Positions 1-8,142 of a stretch of DNA of 50,872 nt are shown here, in pieces (within the stretch, counting starts at the first letter, position 1; every line of letters starts with the position of its first letter). The position numbers were made by a program, and so were the translations under genes. The notes below the pieces were generated by a model, which ran no database searches, was not told where the DNA came from, and saw nothing but the letters and a program-made list of their open reading frames with translations. Location of the stretch: positions 1 through 50,872 of the forward strand of contig PBBL01000031.1 in the NCBI GenBank assembly GCA_002716585.1, in the 5' to 3' direction. Source of the stretch: Myxococcales bacterium (GTDB lineage: Bacteria > Myxococcota_A > Bradymonadia > Bradymonadales > GCA-2716585).

Positions 1-180
1 CAACCTACGCTTGCTGGAGTGCCCGCACAAGCCCCCTTCAGCACGATGTCAAACTCTGGTCAGGTTGTGATCCACACCCCATACGGCCAGGGCAACCTGA
101 AAGGGTGTGTGGCTTTTGTGGTTCGCGGTGACGATAACCTCCAAAGCAGACTTGGTTCTTTGGTGGTCATCGTAAGGTGA
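1..180 (+). CDS. Possible 3' end of an unidentified gene (partial)
   Basis: An open frame runs from the first base to a TGA at 178-180 and has no start inside the window. It encodes about 59 residues ending in a hydrophobic, valine-rich tail (LVVIVR). I recognise no motif. Base composition is intermediate between the AT-rich patch that follows and the GC-rich rest of the window. It may be the C-terminus of a real protein or a chance open frame; the sequence left of the window would settle it. Confidence 0.2.
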   Translation, partial: QPTLAGVPAQAPFSTMSNSGQVVIHTPYGQGNLKGCVAFVVRGDDNLQSRLGSLVVIVR

Positions 181-310
181 GCGTAGTTCGCGGTTGGAGA
201 GGTAGAGCGGTTATGTATGAGGCTGAGTTGTTTGAATACTTGTGGTTCGTTGAAAAAGGATAGTTATCGCTGTGTGAGATATGTTGAGATACATTGAGTA
301 GGGGTTATAG

Positions 311-344
311 TGTATGTCATCTTCTTGTGTATGTCATCTTCTTG
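311..344. repeat. 17-bp perfect tandem duplication
   Basis: The unit TGTATGTCATCTTCTTG occurs at 311-327 and again at 328-344 with no spacer. It sits just beyond the stop codon of the leftward lytic transglycosylase gene, in AT-rich DNA. The interval 181-352 holds no convincing gene. The duplication looks like a recent slippage product. Confidence 0.9.
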
Positions 345-352
345 GTGAAGAA

Positions 353-1165
353 TTAGTCTCCGGTTGTGTCTGTTTGATTGTTTTGAACGCATTGTCTTAT
401 CCAGTTGATTCTATCGGCTTTTCTGAAGGGGCTGAAATATCTGCTGAGTCCCTTCCATGGTTTTTTCAATTTTGTTGTTTTGTTCGATATCCTATTGTCT
501 GCGTTGATCCATTGGCCTAGTATTCTACTGGCGCAGTCCAGGTTGACTTCTGGTTTGTGTAGGTCAAACTCGTTTTCTATTGGTGTCTTGTAAACCAATT
601 TGCAACTTTCCATTGATACTTGCATAAGGCCGCGGCTAATAACCCATTTTCCAGAACTGTCTTTGAATTTTTCTTTATACTTTTGTGAAGGGTTGTGGTT
701 GGATTCTTTTTTGCTCAAGCAGGAGAGGATGGAGACGTAGACTTGGATGCGTTCTTCTGTACTCATTTTGTTGAAGTTTTGAGCGTAGTTGTTGATGTCA
801 TCAGGTTCTTTGTTTACGAAGTTTTTGGCCTTGCTGTAGTTGTTGTTGGTTTCCTTGATTTTTTCTGCAAGAATTCTCGTCCATTCGGGACCTTCTGGCT
901 TGTAGTCCCAGTACCCTTTGTATTTGTGTTGTGGTTCGTTGTTTGGCGGTGTATCTGTTTCGGTTGGTGTTGGTTCATTGTTATTGATTTTTTCGATGGC
1001 TTGAGGGGGTGTTGTTTTTTTGGTCTTGGTGAACGTATTTTCGTTTTGAATAAGTTCATTTTCAGGCTTTATAGGTTTGTTGTCGGTAGAGTCGTTTAGT
1101 TTAGGGTGACCACAAGCGGTTACCAGGGCGAAAGCAAAGAGTGTGTAGGTAAGGATGTGGCTCAT
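353..1165 (-). CDS. Lipoprotein with lytic transglycosylase (SLT-like) domain
   Basis: This 270-residue protein probably cleaves peptidoglycan glycan strands from an outer-membrane or periplasmic anchor. Residues 1-18 form a lipoprotein signal (LVTAC, Cys18). Residues 20-120 are a low-complexity Lys/Asn/Thr/Pro linker. The core has SKKESNHNP (candidate catalytic Glu154) followed by SRGLMQVS (178-185), the usual order in goose-lysozyme/SLT folds. The ATG at 1165 is chosen because AAAGGAAAACC precedes it and the lipoprotein signal begins there; an ATG 33 codons upstream gives no sensible signal. Codon use is strongly AT-rich (AAT, AAA, ATA) and unlike every gene to the right, which suggests recent acquisition. 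Neighbours give no functional link. The enzyme class is fairly clear; the substrate and role are inferred. Confidence 0.75.
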   Translation of the reverse strand: MSHILTYTLFAFALVTACGHPKLNDSTDNKPIKPENELIQNENTFTKTKKTTPPQAIEKINNNEPTPTETDTPPNNEPQHKYKGYWDYKPEGPEWTRILAEKIKETNNNYSKAKNFVNKEPDDINNYAQNFNKMSTEERIQVYVSILSCLSKKESNHNPSQKYKEKFKDSSGKWVISRGLMQVSMESCKLVYKTPIENEFDLHKPEVNLDCASRILGQWINADNRISNKTTKLKKPWKGLSRYFSPFRKADRINWIRQCVQNNQTDTTGD

Positions 1166-1642
1166 TGGTTTTCCTTTGCATTGAGAGTGTTGGGTTACGA
1201 CGACGCTCTTGCTTGAATACTGTCGTTGATGGCTGAACAGAGTCAGTGCAAGCCACGTACCCAATTTCGGTTGGGTTGTAATCCGGTTCTGGAATTAGGG
1301 CTTGTTCAAAAGAAGGCTGACTTGCCTCAGGCTGACGGGGCACGGTGAGTGCGGCATCAAGGGCAGGTAAGTGCGCATGTTGTTTTGCGGCAGATGAAAC
1401 TGCTGGGTGAAAACTGCAGTCATGAGGCGGCCGCAAATATTTCGAAATGCTATATGGTTGCGCAAATTATGCTTGAAGATGTTTGAGCCAGAGTCCTGCT
1501 GTTACCCAACACGTGTCACCGATCTGTGCTGAGGTCGGTCACCGTGAGGTGCTGGATGTGGGTGTTGAGCTTGTTTGGTGGGTTATCCAGCGTGGGCTGG
1601 AGGGGTGGGTTCGTAGCTTGAGGTGGAGCTGCGATAAAGGGC
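1166..1642. other. Gene-poor stretch at the edge of the AT-rich patch
   Basis: Short open frames exist on both strands, but none has a ribosome-binding site with recognisable protein content. Composition changes from AT-rich to GC-rich near 1640. The promoter of the lytic transglycosylase gene should lie in 1166-1260, but I could not pick a convincing -35/-10 pair. Confidence 0.5.
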
Positions 1643-2287
1643 TCATGCGCGTGTGGCGTACCACCCGTGCATCAAGAGGTTCTGAAAAAAGAGCCGCGGC
1701 GCGCGAAAGCCCGCCGAGGTCAGCAGCTCGCCGACCTCCTCGGGGGTCAACACCGCGACCTTGTCGTAAAGCGCGGCGCGCATCCTGTTTGCGGCCTCGG
1801 GCGGCAGCGCGTAGCGCAGCATGCGCCCCCAGAGATCGAGCCAACCTTCGTCGTTGGTGCGCGAGGCGATGTCCGCGCTGAGCAGGATCGCCCCAGGCTT
1901 CATCCGTCCACCAATCCCCGAAAAGAAGCGACGCCGCTCGTCGATGTCCAACATGAAGTGGGAGACGAGGAACGCCGTCGCGGCGTCGAACGGCTCCCCC
2001 TGAGGCAGCGTGTCGATCGTGCCACAGTGCAGCGTGCAGCGCGCAGCGAGCCCGGCCGCGGCAATCTTCTCCTGCCCGCGTTGCAGCGCCTCCTGATCGA
2101 TGTCAAACGCCGTGAAGCGCCAACCCGGGTTCGCCGCCGCGAAGTCAAGCAGCTCCGGGCCATCCCCGACGCCAGCGCAGAGGATGTGTGCGTCGTCCGG
2201 CAGCTCCGACAGGATGATGCGCGACATCAGGTGCAGCGCGTCACGCATCGCGTCAAGCTTGTGAAATCGCCCTGAGCCTTCGGACAT
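1643..2287 (-). CDS. Class I SAM-dependent methyltransferase
   Basis: A 214-residue Rossmann-fold methyltransferase. Motif I is ILCAGVGDGPE (about residues 35-45), the acidic end of strand beta-2 is FDID (about 74-77), and a later PFDAATAFLVSHFM segment matches motif IV. It resembles CmoA/UbiE-like small-molecule or tRNA methyltransferases, but the acceptor cannot be read from sequence. The start is the ATG at 2287, preceded by a near-perfect CCAGGAGGATGAC. It begins one base after the stop of the GFA-like gene, so it is the third gene of the L,D-transpeptidase operon. The motif order is seen directly; the substrate is unknown. Confidence 0.85.
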   Translation of the reverse strand: MSEGSGRFHKLDAMRDALHLMSRIILSELPDDAHILCAGVGDGPELLDFAAANPGWRFTAFDIDQEALQRGQEKIAAAGLAARCTLHCGTIDTLPQGEPFDAATAFLVSHFMLDIDERRRFFSGIGGRMKPGAILLSADIASRTNDEGWLDLWGRMLRYALPPEAANRMRAALYDKVAVLTPEEVGELLTSAGFRAPRLFFQNLLMHGWYATRA

Positions 2288-2288
2288 G

Positions 2289-2720
2289 TCATCCTCCTGG
2301 TGGTCGAGGTCGAGTCACCGCGAGCGTCCCCCACAGGCCAGCCCACCGAGCCAGCTTCTCCTCCGCGGAGAGCAGCCGGGGTTGGATGGGGATCGCCTCC
2401 CCGAGGGTCTCTCGGTGTTCCAGCAGCAGCGCGTTCACCGCGCCTCGGAGCTGACCGTCGAACACGCGCCCGACGGCCAACAGCGCCTCGCAGGTGGCGC
2501 AGTGGTAGAAGCTCGCGAGCCCGTCCCCGTTGGTGTGGATGGTCAGGTCGCCTGTGTCGGTGTGGATCTCCGCGCGCATGTCAGGGCCGCTGAGGACCTC
2601 CGATGGGTGCGCCTGGCAGTGGTCGCAGTCGCACCTGCGGGGGTGGAGCGCCTCGGGGGCCTGGTCGGTCCAGATGAAGACGCTCCAGCTTTGGCATGGG
2701 CAGGCGCCTGAGCGTTTCAT
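2289..2720 (-). CDS. GFA/CENP-V-like zinc-binding protein
   Basis: A 143-residue cysteine-rich protein with the ligand pattern of the glutathione-dependent formaldehyde-activating (GFA) fold: C7-x-C9, C30-x-C32-xx-C35 and C74-xx-C77 (YHCATC). Family members bind zinc. Most are not proven to act on formaldehyde, so I assign only the fold. The ATG at 2720 shares one base with the TGA of the L,D-transpeptidase gene, and the stop lies one base before the methyltransferase start. Transcription and probably translation are therefore coupled. The C-terminal third (RGAVNALLLEHRETLGE) is helical and lacks known motifs. It might instead be a different small zinc-ribbon protein. Confidence 0.7.
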   Translation of the reverse strand: MKRSGACPCQSWSVFIWTDQAPEALHPRRCDCDHCQAHPSEVLSGPDMRAEIHTDTGDLTIHTNGDGLASFYHCATCEALLAVGRVFDGQLRGAVNALLLEHRETLGEAIPIQPRLLSAEEKLARWAGLWGTLAVTRPRPPGG

Positions 2721-4777
2721 CAGAGCCCCTCGCGCTCAAGCCCGTAGTCGTCGAGGATCTTGTAGCCGTCGTACTTGTAGATGTCCGCGAGCCACTCGGT
2801 CTCGCCCTCGTCGTTGACGCGGACGGTGAAGTACTCGATGTGGACGTTGGGGCCGGGGTTCTTGAAGCGGACGTAGTTCTCCATGTGGCCGCGGGCGGAG
2901 TCGTCGACCTTGTCCTGGGTCCAGCCGCCCTCGGGGTCGTCGCGTTCGAGGAGGACCCGGGCGAGCGTGAGGGGCTCGTGGACCCGCATGCAGCCGTGGG
3001 AGTAGGCCCGGATGGGGTTCTTGAACAGGTAGCGCTTGGGCGTGTCGTGCATGTACACGCTGTGGCGGTTCGGGAACAGGATCTTCACCTCGCCGAGGGC
3101 GTTCTTCCAGCCCGGCTTCTGCCGGACGGACTCCTTGCCGTCGGCGCCGACGGTGACCTCAAAGCCGTTTTCGGCGTACCAGTTGGGGTTCTTCTCCAGG
3201 TTCTTGTCCAGCTCCTTGTTCTTGATCCCGTCGGGGACGTACCAGCTCGGGTTGAAGACGACGGTGTCGACCCGGGAGGTGAACAGGGGGGTGGCGTTGA
3301 GGAAGCGCCAGCGGCCATCCTTCTTGTAGCGCTTGGTATCGCCGGTGATCACCCGGAAGCGGTGGACCAGCTCGCCCTTCTCCCAGACCTCGCCGTGGAA
3401 GTCGGGGATGTTGACGTGGATGTAGTAGTCGTCGCGCCCGACCCGGCTCTCGCGCCAGCGCTGGAGGGTGACCCGGAGCTGGGCGATGCGGTACTCGACC
3501 GGCAGGCGCATGCTCTCCGTGATGTCGTAGTCGATCTGGGGCTTGTCCCAGAGCTGGTGGGTGCGGCGGTAGTGGAGGATCCCGGCGTCGAGGTCCTCGC
3601 TCCAGGTGTCGTCCAGCTCGCCCTCGTAGTAGCCCTCGGCGGCGAGGCGGGCCTTGACCGTCTTGACGAGCCCTTCGGGGATGCGCTTGCTGTCGGCCTT
3701 GTAGATGGTCTCCTTGCGGCCCCAGAGGGGGCGCTCGAACTGGAGGAGGTCGGTGGGCCAGCCGCCCGCGGCGCGGATCGCCTCGTAGCGCTCCAGGGCG
3801 GCGACGAGGCGGAGGTACTGGGGCTCGGGGGGGCTGAGGCCGAGGATGAGCGCCTCGGGGGTGGCGTAGTCGCCGGTGCGCAGCTCGTGGGTGTCGCCGC
3901 GGTTGAGCTGGCGGAGGTCGCGGAACATCTGCCCGAGCATCAGCCGCCCGGCGGCCTCGTCGCCGTGCGCCTCCTTGAGGTCGGCGGGGAGGTTGTGGGG
4001 GTTGGTGTAGCGGGCCTCGTGGGCGTAGGCGAGCAGGGCGTCGGCGAGCAGCAGCTCCAGCTCGGGGAGGGCGGCGTTGCGCTCGGTGAGCGTGGTGCTG
4101 TAGGTCGAGGCCCAGTCGTGGACGCGCCCGGAGACGCTGCCGTCGCGGGTGAGCGCCTCCAGCAGGGCGCTGGAGGCGGCGTCGCGGTCGGCGGTGGTCG
4201 CCGGGGAGCCGCGCAGGAGGGTGGCGAGCTGGTCGCGCTCGGCCTCGTTCAGCGGGGGGAGGCTGTTCTGGTGCTCGGTGATGGTCGCGTTGCGGGCGTT
4301 CAGCTCATCGACGAGCTGCCGTAGGCGCTGCATGCGCTCGGTCAGCTGCGCCTCGGGCGCCTTGGGGAAGGCGTGGTAGGTGAACTTGTCGAGCGCGGCC
4401 ATCGCGGCGGCCCCGGCGGCGGTCAGCCCCCCGGTCTGGACCAGGACGAGCCGGTGCTCGTCCTCGGTGTAGAGGGCGTCGAGGATGCGGGGGTGGTGCA
4501 GCGCCTCGGCGTTTGAGACCATCCACTGGGCCAGCTTCGGGCTGGGCTGGTGGTTCTCGATGTGGTTGATGAGGAGGCTGGGCAGCTCGGGGGACAGCTC
4601 CTCGACGAGGGTCGCGGCCTTGTCTGGGGGCGGCGTCGGGTCGATCGGCTCGGCGCTGTTGTTGCAGGCGAGCGCGAGCGCGGCCCACAGGAGCAGCGCC
4701 GCCGTCGCGGCGCGGCGCGCGGCGGCGGTCGTTCGAGTGCGTCGAGGCCAGGTACGGGTCGGTGTCAGTGACTGCAT
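2720..4777 (-). CDS. YcbB-type L,D-transpeptidase lipoprotein
   Basis: A 685-residue murein L,D-transpeptidase that should form 3-3 cross-links or attach proteins to peptidoglycan in the periplasm. The N-terminus carries a twin-arginine-rich stretch, a hydrophobic core and the lipobox LALAC (about residue 36). A large helical region follows, then a peptidoglycan-binding-like segment (VKARLAAEGYYEGELDDTW, about 375-395). The YkuD catalytic domain contains YMHDTPKRYLF and SHGCMRV with nucleophile Cys596. Length and order match the YcbB/LdtD group, which is typically about 600 residues. The frame stays open far upstream, but the ATG at 4777 begins the signal peptide and lies about 115 bases below a good promoter. 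It leads a three-gene operon. Opposite it lies a murein endopeptidase, so the pair handles cross-link synthesis and cleavage. Confidence 0.9.
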   Translation of the reverse strand: MQSLTPTRTWPRRTRTTAAARRAATAALLLWAALALACNNSAEPIDPTPPPDKAATLVEELSPELPSLLINHIENHQPSPKLAQWMVSNAEALHHPRILDALYTEDEHRLVLVQTGGLTAAGAAAMAALDKFTYHAFPKAPEAQLTERMQRLRQLVDELNARNATITEHQNSLPPLNEAERDQLATLLRGSPATTADRDAASSALLEALTRDGSVSGRVHDWASTYSTTLTERNAALPELELLLADALLAYAHEARYTNPHNLPADLKEAHGDEAAGRLMLGQMFRDLRQLNRGDTHELRTGDYATPEALILGLSPPEPQYLRLVAALERYEAIRAAGGWPTDLLQFERPLWGRKETIYKADSKRIPEGLVKTVKARLAAEGYYEGELDDTWSEDLDAGILHYRRTHQLWDKPQIDYDITESMRLPVEYRIAQLRVTLQRWRESRVGRDDYYIHVNIPDFHGEVWEKGELVHRFRVITGDTKRYKKDGRWRFLNATPLFTSRVDTVVFNPSWYVPDGIKNKELDKNLEKNPNWYAENGFEVTVGADGKESVRQKPGWKNALGEVKILFPNRHSVYMHDTPKRYLFKNPIRAYSHGCMRVHEPLTLARVLLERDDPEGGWTQDKVDDSARGHMENYVRFKNPGPNVHIEYFTVRVNDEGETEWLADIYKYDGYKILDDYGLEREGL

Positions 4778-4895
4778 GACATCTCGGTCGGGCTGGAGGC
4801 GCTTCGTGGCCTCTGGTTCCGGTTCGGCGCGCCCCGCTCCATGGGGCGTCAAGGGCCAAACCTGCGGCAGCAGGGCCTTGTGGACAGGCCCAGAC

Positions 4896-4923
4896 ACTAT
4901 AACCGGTGCTCCCCACCTGTCCA
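4896..4923 (-). promoter_or_regulatory. Sigma-70-like promoter of the L,D-transpeptidase operon
   Basis: On the minus strand a TGGACA -35 (4918-4923) is separated by 16 bases from a TATAGT -10 (4896-4901). Transcription would start near 4888, giving a leader of about 110 bases before the ATG at 4777. Seen by eye only. Confidence 0.6.
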
Positions 4924-4964
4924 GTCCTTCAGGTGGGTGCGCCACGGTGGGTTGGGTGGGTTTC

Positions 4965-4992
4965 TCGACATAGAGGCCGTGTTCGATACAAT
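4965..4992 (+). promoter_or_regulatory. Sigma-70-like promoter of the murein endopeptidase gene
   Basis: TCGACA (4965-4970), a 16-base spacer and TACAAT (4987-4992) stand about 43 bases before the ATG at 5036. It is divergent from the L,D-transpeptidase promoter; the two -35 boxes are about 40 bases apart, so one regulator could control both. Confidence 0.6.
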
Positions 4993-5035
4993 AACCCGCG
5001 TTGAGTGGCCCTTTTTTTCGCTGAGGTGGACACGG

Positions 5036-6142
5036 ATGGAACCAGAGAGCGAACCCAAGGAGAGTTGGACCCCAGGCGAAGCGCGCGGCGCGGAGCTGTT
5101 GGAGGGGCTTGAGCTGAGCGGCGGGGCGGTCAAGCGGCGACCGAGGCCGATGGTGCTGGGTCTGGCCGCGGTGGTCCTGGTGGCGTTCGCGGCGCTGGCC
5201 GCCTCTTTCATGTCGGGGATGTTTCGGAGCAGCGAGCTGGGCGAGGCGGTGGACCTCAAGGGCGAGAACACGGCCCGGATCCACGCCCACGTGGCCTCCC
5301 AGTCGCTGGCCTTTCGGATGCCGTCGCGGGCGGAGGAGGTCGCGCAGGCGATGAACACCTCGGCCGCCCCGGAGCCGGAGACGATCGGGGAGGTCAGCTA
5401 CCGGATCCGGGAGCGGGGGTCGCTGGAGGACATCGGCCGGATGTACGGGATCCCGCTGGAGGACATGAAGGCGCTCAACCCGACGGTGAAGAGCGCGGAG
5501 AAGGACCTCGGCGCCGGGGCGCGGGTCGTCGTGTACCGGCAGGGGCACACCTACTCGGACGAGAAGCGGCTCGATCGGGGCAAGCCCCACCTGCGCGGCG
5601 GGATCCCGATGCCCGATGGGCCGGGGCGCCGGGTGCGGCGGCGCGGGCGCTCCTGGGGGCGGCCGAACATGGTGGTGAACCTGGATCACGCGCTGAGGGC
5701 CTACGGGGAGGCCTACCCGGAGGGGCCGGTGGTGATCGTGAGCGACATGTCACGCCGCAAGGGGGGGCGCCTCAAGCCCCACCACACCCACCGGGAGGGG
5801 CAGGGCGTCGATCTGAGCTACATCCCGATCCCGAAGCACGACAACGGCGGCTTCATCAAGATGAGCAAGGATTACTTTGATGTGGATCGCAACTGGACCT
5901 TCATCAAGGCGATGCTGGACACCGGGGAGGTGACGCTGATCCTGATGGACCACGATCTCCAGAAGCTGTTGTTTGAGAAGGCGAGGGCGGAGGGGGTCCC
6001 GGTGCCGGAGCTGCGCCGCATCTTTCAGTACCCGCGCCCGAAGGAGCGCGAGGTGGCGATCATCCGTCACTGGGACAAGCACGACGATCACATGCACGTG
6101 CGCTTCGCCTGCCACGCCGACCGCCGCCGCTGCCGTCGCTAG
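5036..6142 (+). CDS. LysM plus M74 (MepA-like) penicillin-insensitive murein endopeptidase
   Basis: A 368-residue inner-membrane-anchored protein. A transmembrane segment (about residues 37-60) follows a short cytoplasmic tail. A LysM-like module (about 120-165, LEDIGRMYGIPLEDMKALNP) precedes a zinc peptidase domain. Zinc-site motifs of the M74/LAS group are seen: HHTHREGQGVD (249-259, His252 and Asp259 likely ligands) and HDDHMHVR (349-356). Such enzymes cut D-Ala-mDAP cross-links. The ATG at 5036 is chosen for GAGGTG upstream and for the promoter at 4965-4992; the frame upstream is open but crosses that promoter. An Arg-rich insert (about 190-205, RRVRRRGR) is unusual and could bind anionic wall polymers. 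The divergent L,D-transpeptidase suggests joint control of wall remodelling. Confidence 0.88.
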   Translation: MEPESEPKESWTPGEARGAELLEGLELSGGAVKRRPRPMVLGLAAVVLVAFAALAASFMSGMFRSSELGEAVDLKGENTARIHAHVASQSLAFRMPSRAEEVAQAMNTSAAPEPETIGEVSYRIRERGSLEDIGRMYGIPLEDMKALNPTVKSAEKDLGAGARVVVYRQGHTYSDEKRLDRGKPHLRGGIPMPDGPGRRVRRRGRSWGRPNMVVNLDHALRAYGEAYPEGPVVIVSDMSRRKGGRLKPHHTHREGQGVDLSYIPIPKHDNGGFIKMSKDYFDVDRNWTFIKAMLDTGEVTLILMDHDLQKLLFEKARAEGVPVPELRRIFQYPRPKEREVAIIRHWDKHDDHMHVRFACHADRRRCRR

Positions 6143-6291
6143 GCTGTGTCTGCAGCTCTCCCGTCGCCGGACGGTTCGAAGAACTCGACGCCGTCGTCGC
6201 CGAGGCTTGACGACACAGCAAGGTGACCTTCACCTCGTCTCCTTGGCCTCAAGCCCTTCGCGCTCGCCCGGACCCGGTCCGATCTGGCAGC

Positions 6292-7794
6292 CTAGCCCAG
6301 CTCGTCCTCAAGGCGGCGGAGGCGCTTGCGGGCGTCCTTGTTGCGGGGGTTGAGGGTGACCGCCTTGCGGTAGAGGTTGAGGGCGCGCAGCTGCTGCCCC
6401 TCCCGCACGTAGATGTTCCCGAGGATGACGTAGGTGAGATCCAGCTCGGGGTCGCGGTGCATCGCCTCCAGGACGGCCTTGCGCCCGGTCTCGCGGTCGT
6501 CGGTGTTGTAGGAGCGCAGGTAGAGGCTCCAGCCGAGGAAGGCGAGGTAGCGGGCCTCCTCGGGGTGGAGCTGGTGGGCCTGCTCGAAGTGCTCGTGGGC
6601 CTCGTCGAGGTCGGCGAGCTTGAGGTAGGTCATGCCGTCGAGGAACAGGACGTGGGCGAGCGCGTGCTGGGTGGAGGGGTCGCGGGTCTGGGGCGGGTCC
6701 CAGATGCCTGAGGAGCGGATCGAGCGCAGCGACGTCGGGCGCGAGATGGGCTGCTCAGGGATGAACTGCCGCATGGCGCCCTCGACCAGGCGGCGCACCT
6801 CGCGCGCCATGGGGCGCAGCTCGGCGAAGTCGGTGAAGTTGTCGGAGTGGGTGAACCGCTCCAGGGCCATGTAGGCGGCGTGGATCTCGCGGTTGTCGGC
6901 GTCGTCGGGGACCTCCAGGAGCGCCTCGGGGGAGCGGGCGTTGAGGACGCGGTGGTGCTCCAGCTCGACGAGGTGGTGCAGCCAGGCGTGGCGATCCGCG
7001 TCGCTGAACCGATCCCGGACGTCGAGCAGGCCGAGGTCGATCGCGGCCTTGACGTAGGAGGCGACCGGGTCGTCGTAGCCGAAGCCGGTGAGCGAGTCGA
7101 TGGAGCGCCAGTCGTCCAGGGCGCGGCTGAACCCCGCGATGTGGACCCGGCAGGTGTCGAGCAGCGCCAGGTGGCGGATCCCGAGGGGGGTCGGGACGAG
7201 CCGACCGCCCGAGTCGGCCTCCAGGCTCTCCGAGAGGCGGATCGGCTGGCGCTGCTGTTGCAGCCAGCGCGCGATCACCAGGATCGGGTTGAGGTGGAGC
7301 CGCTGCTTGGGGGGCGCGCCCGGCGGGATCGGGTTGAAGCGGAACATCGCCGCGTCCCACGTCAGGCACTCCAGCAAGGTGAGGTCGGCCAGGTCCAGCT
7401 CCGCGATCCGCAGCTGCTCCGGGCTCACCTGGTGCTGCTCGAGGAGGTGGTCCTTCTGGTCGCGCGTCGTGCCGTGGCGGCTCGCGTCGTCGTAGGCGGC
7501 GGCGCTGATCAGATCCTGCGCCCGCATGAACCCCAGCAGCGACTCCCCCGGGAGGTTGCTCCGCACGCTCACCGGGAGGCCGTGCATGAACATGATCTGA
7601 CGCCGCGCGCGCCCCTCCTGAAGATCGAGGCGGCCGTAGGCGTGGGACTTCAGCGCGACTTGCAGGAGCGTGTGGAAGGGGGTGGTGCGCAGGTGACCCT
7701 GCTTGACGAAGGTGCTCGAGACAAAACGCGGCGTGAGCCGGGGGCGTCGGATCTCGGCGCTCGGATCGCGTTGTTTGACGGTCGGCTGGGTCAT
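6292..7794 (-). CDS. DUF4388-like / J-like / TPR protein
   Basis: A 500-residue cytoplasmic protein. The N-terminal 100 residues (TPFHTLLQVALKSHAYGRL, then a FMHGLPVSV strand) match the DUF4388/PATAN-type domain common in myxobacterial signalling proteins. A middle segment (EALLEVPDDADNREIHAAY, about 290-310) resembles a degenerate DnaJ J-domain without the HPD motif. The last 120 residues hold about three TPRs, clearest at YVILGNIYVREGQQLRALNLYRKAVTLNP. This order is frequent in Myxococcota and its function is unknown; scaffolding in gliding or two-component signalling is an inference. It stands alone, leftward, with convergent and divergent neighbours. The ATG at 7794 is the first plausible start and the N-terminal basic tail is acceptable. 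Confidence 0.75.
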   Translation of the reverse strand: MTQPTVKQRDPSAEIRRPRLTPRFVSSTFVKQGHLRTTPFHTLLQVALKSHAYGRLDLQEGRARRQIMFMHGLPVSVRSNLPGESLLGFMRAQDLISAAAYDDASRHGTTRDQKDHLLEQHQVSPEQLRIAELDLADLTLLECLTWDAAMFRFNPIPPGAPPKQRLHLNPILVIARWLQQQRQPIRLSESLEADSGGRLVPTPLGIRHLALLDTCRVHIAGFSRALDDWRSIDSLTGFGYDDPVASYVKAAIDLGLLDVRDRFSDADRHAWLHHLVELEHHRVLNARSPEALLEVPDDADNREIHAAYMALERFTHSDNFTDFAELRPMAREVRRLVEGAMRQFIPEQPISRPTSLRSIRSSGIWDPPQTRDPSTQHALAHVLFLDGMTYLKLADLDEAHEHFEQAHQLHPEEARYLAFLGWSLYLRSYNTDDRETGRKAVLEAMHRDPELDLTYVILGNIYVREGQQLRALNLYRKAVTLNPRNKDARKRLRRLEDELG

Positions 7795-8142
7795 CGATCG
7801 CTCCCAGGCTGGGGCAGGAAATCTCCGTCAGGGCCTTCTGGGTGGTCCCAGCCGTAGACTCGCTGCATCGTCACGAACGCCGAATGCCTTGAGCCGCTTG
7901 ACAGGTCCTCTCAGTCGCCTCCCCCAATGTAGTGATCACTCACCCACTTGTCAAAGAACGTCGATGAATACGACATGGAACGGTAATGTGTGGAGGTGTC
8001 GGACAAGGTCGCCCATGGGGCGCCTCCGAGGCGATTTCCGGGCTCAAGTCGCCCGTGCGTCGCGCCGATACACACCGGATTACGGGTTGGCGGCCGATCG
8101 TATCCCGATCGGCGATCCCACAACACCGCGCAGAGGTGGACC
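7795..8142. other. Divergent intergenic region, no gene
   Basis: This 348-base gap separates the leftward TPR gene from the rightward lipoprotein gene, so it must hold both promoters. It contains TTGACA near 7898 and TTGTCA near 7948, but neither has a good -10 at proper spacing. No hairpin or repeat stands out. Confidence 0.45.

Noticed and set aside
1101..1436. Minus-strand 111-residue frame upstream of the lytic transglycosylase
   Set aside because: Overlaps the signal-peptide end of the real gene, no ribosome-binding site and no recognisable content; an insertion-sequence remnant was considered but no terminal repeats were found.
4778..5689. Upstream extension of the L,D-transpeptidase frame by about 300 residues
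   Set aside because: The extension crosses both promoters and the opposite gene start, is Pro/Arg/His-rich and lacks a signal; the lipoprotein signal begins at 4777.
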